NCBI RefSeq assembly: GCF_002422095.1
Contig: NZ_DITB01000034.1
Span: forward strand, 1 to 5,423
Length of the DNA stretch: 5,423 nt
Direction of reading: 5' to 3'
Source: Flavobacterium sp. UBA6195
Lineage (GTDB): Bacteria > Bacteroidota > Bacteroidia > Flavobacteriales > Flavobacteriaceae
Every line of letters begins with the position of its first letter. The first letter of the stretch is position 1. The position numbers were made by a program, and so were the translations under genes. Below are positions 4,804-5,423 of this stretch, in pieces. The notes under the pieces are model-generated. The model had not been told where the DNA came from. It worked only from the letters and a program-made list of their open reading frames with translations, and ran no database searches.

Positions 4804-5423
4804 ATGCAGTTTTCAGAAAGACGAAATCTTACGCGTTGGTTTATTATAATAGCTTCTTTTTTCATTGTAGTTTTAATACTTTGGAATACCTATAACTTTT
4901 TTCAGATTTTCAAAAACGAAGAACGAGCAAAAATGGAGTTTTGGGCAAGTGCACAAAAAACTTTAGCTAATGCCAATGAATTTACAGATATTGAATTACC
5001 CTTTCAAATTATCCAAAACAATACTACAATACCAATGATTGTTACGGATAGCAAAGATTCCATTATAAGTCACAACAATATTGATGAAGCTATTGCAAAT
5101 GACACTACAGCGTTAAAAAAATATTTTAACTCAATTAAAAACGACAACCAACCCATAAAAATGCAACTTTCCGAGAAAAGTTATCAGTTAGTCTATTATG
5201 GGAATTCCCCTTTATTAAACAAATTGAAATATTATCCTGTTGCTTTATTGTTGATTATAATTTTATTTGGTGCTGTTGTCTATAATTTTTATCGCGCAAC
5301 CAAAATGGCAACACAAAATAAACTTTGGGCTGGAATGGCAAAGGAAACAGCACATCAAATAGGAACACCTTTGTCTTCTTTAATTGGATGGTTGGAATTT
5401 TTAAAATTGGAAAACATTGATGA
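4804..5423 (+). CDS. Membrane sensor histidine kinase, 3' end cut by window
   Basis: This frame opens at ATG 4804 and stays open for 206 codons to the window edge. Residues 1-11 are a short basic cytoplasmic start. A first membrane helix lies at about 12-34, an extracytoplasmic sensor region of about 108 residues at 35-142, and a second helix at about 143-162. The H-box is LWAGMAKETAHQIGTPLSSL (174-193), with phosphoacceptor His184 followed by GTPLSSLIGW. The HQIGTPL form is common in histidine kinases of Bacteroidota. Only about 11 residues separate the second helix from the H-box, so no HAMP domain is present. The rest of the dimerisation domain and the ATP-binding domain lie beyond the window. 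The sensor region is not recognised and its ligand is unknown. The gene is divergent from the flavin reductase gene; the 138-bp gap contains a palindrome. No strong promoter for it was found. Confidence 0.93.
   Translation, partial: MQFSERRNLTRWFIIIASFFIVVLILWNTYNFFQIFKNEERAKMEFWASAQKTLANANEFTDIELPFQIIQNNTTIPMIVTDSKDSIISHNNIDEAIANDTTALKKYFNSIKNDNQPIKMQLSEKSYQLVYYGNSPLLNKLKYYPVALLLIIILFGAVVYNFYRATKMATQNKLWAGMAKETAHQIGTPLSSLIGWLEFLKLENID

Noticed and set aside
4562..4849. Two open frames across the flavin reductase / kinase divergent region (minus 4562-4762, plus 4655-4849)
   Set aside because: Both overlap well-supported genes out of frame and encode Lys/Asn/Phe-rich low-complexity sequence expected from AT-rich non-coding DNA.

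Overview
The window looks like ordinary chromosomal DNA from a member of the Bacteroidota, most likely the Flavobacteriaceae and Flavobacterium-like. The evidence is a low-GC base composition, A-rich tracts before start codons instead of Shine-Dalgarno sequences, -7 boxes of the Bacteroidota TAnnTTTG type, and protein families in the form typical of flavobacteria (a DUF3127 protein, a VF530-family protein, a histidine kinase with an AHQIGTPLSSLIGW H-box). The genus is inferred from recall of these families; no database search was possible.

Layout, left to right. Positions 1-109 are a non-coding leader with a palindromic, 7-bp-periodic repeat, followed by tsf (elongation factor Ts, +). A strong intrinsic terminator with a cUUCGg tetraloop closes tsf. 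A compact + strand operon follows: a YhhQ-type queuosine precursor transporter, tag (3-methyladenine DNA glycosylase I, overlapping it by 11 bp) and a 70-residue VF530-family DNA-binding protein 4 bp later. This meets a minus-strand block tail to tail, the two blocks sharing a TTAA that supplies both stop codons. In its transcription order the minus block is: a flavin reductase-family protein, a DUF3127 protein with an SSB-like C-terminal tip, a heptad-repeat palindrome, aat (leucyl/phenylalanyl-tRNA-protein transferase) and a small two-helix membrane protein. Divergent from the flavin reductase, across a 138-bp intergenic region holding a promoter and a 17-bp palindrome, starts a membrane sensor histidine kinase that is cut off by the window end just after its phosphoacceptor His.

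Functionally this is mostly housekeeping: translation elongation (Tsf), tRNA modification precursor uptake (YhhQ), DNA alkylation repair (Tag), N-degron tagging (Aat) and a two-component sensor. I see no mobile element, CRISPR array, RNA gene or defence island. The points most worth a second look are the SSB-like tail on the DUF3127 protein, the two intergenic palindromes built from 7-bp units that share a 12-mer, the palindrome between the divergent flavin reductase and kinase genes, and the uncharacterised membrane peptide behind aat.
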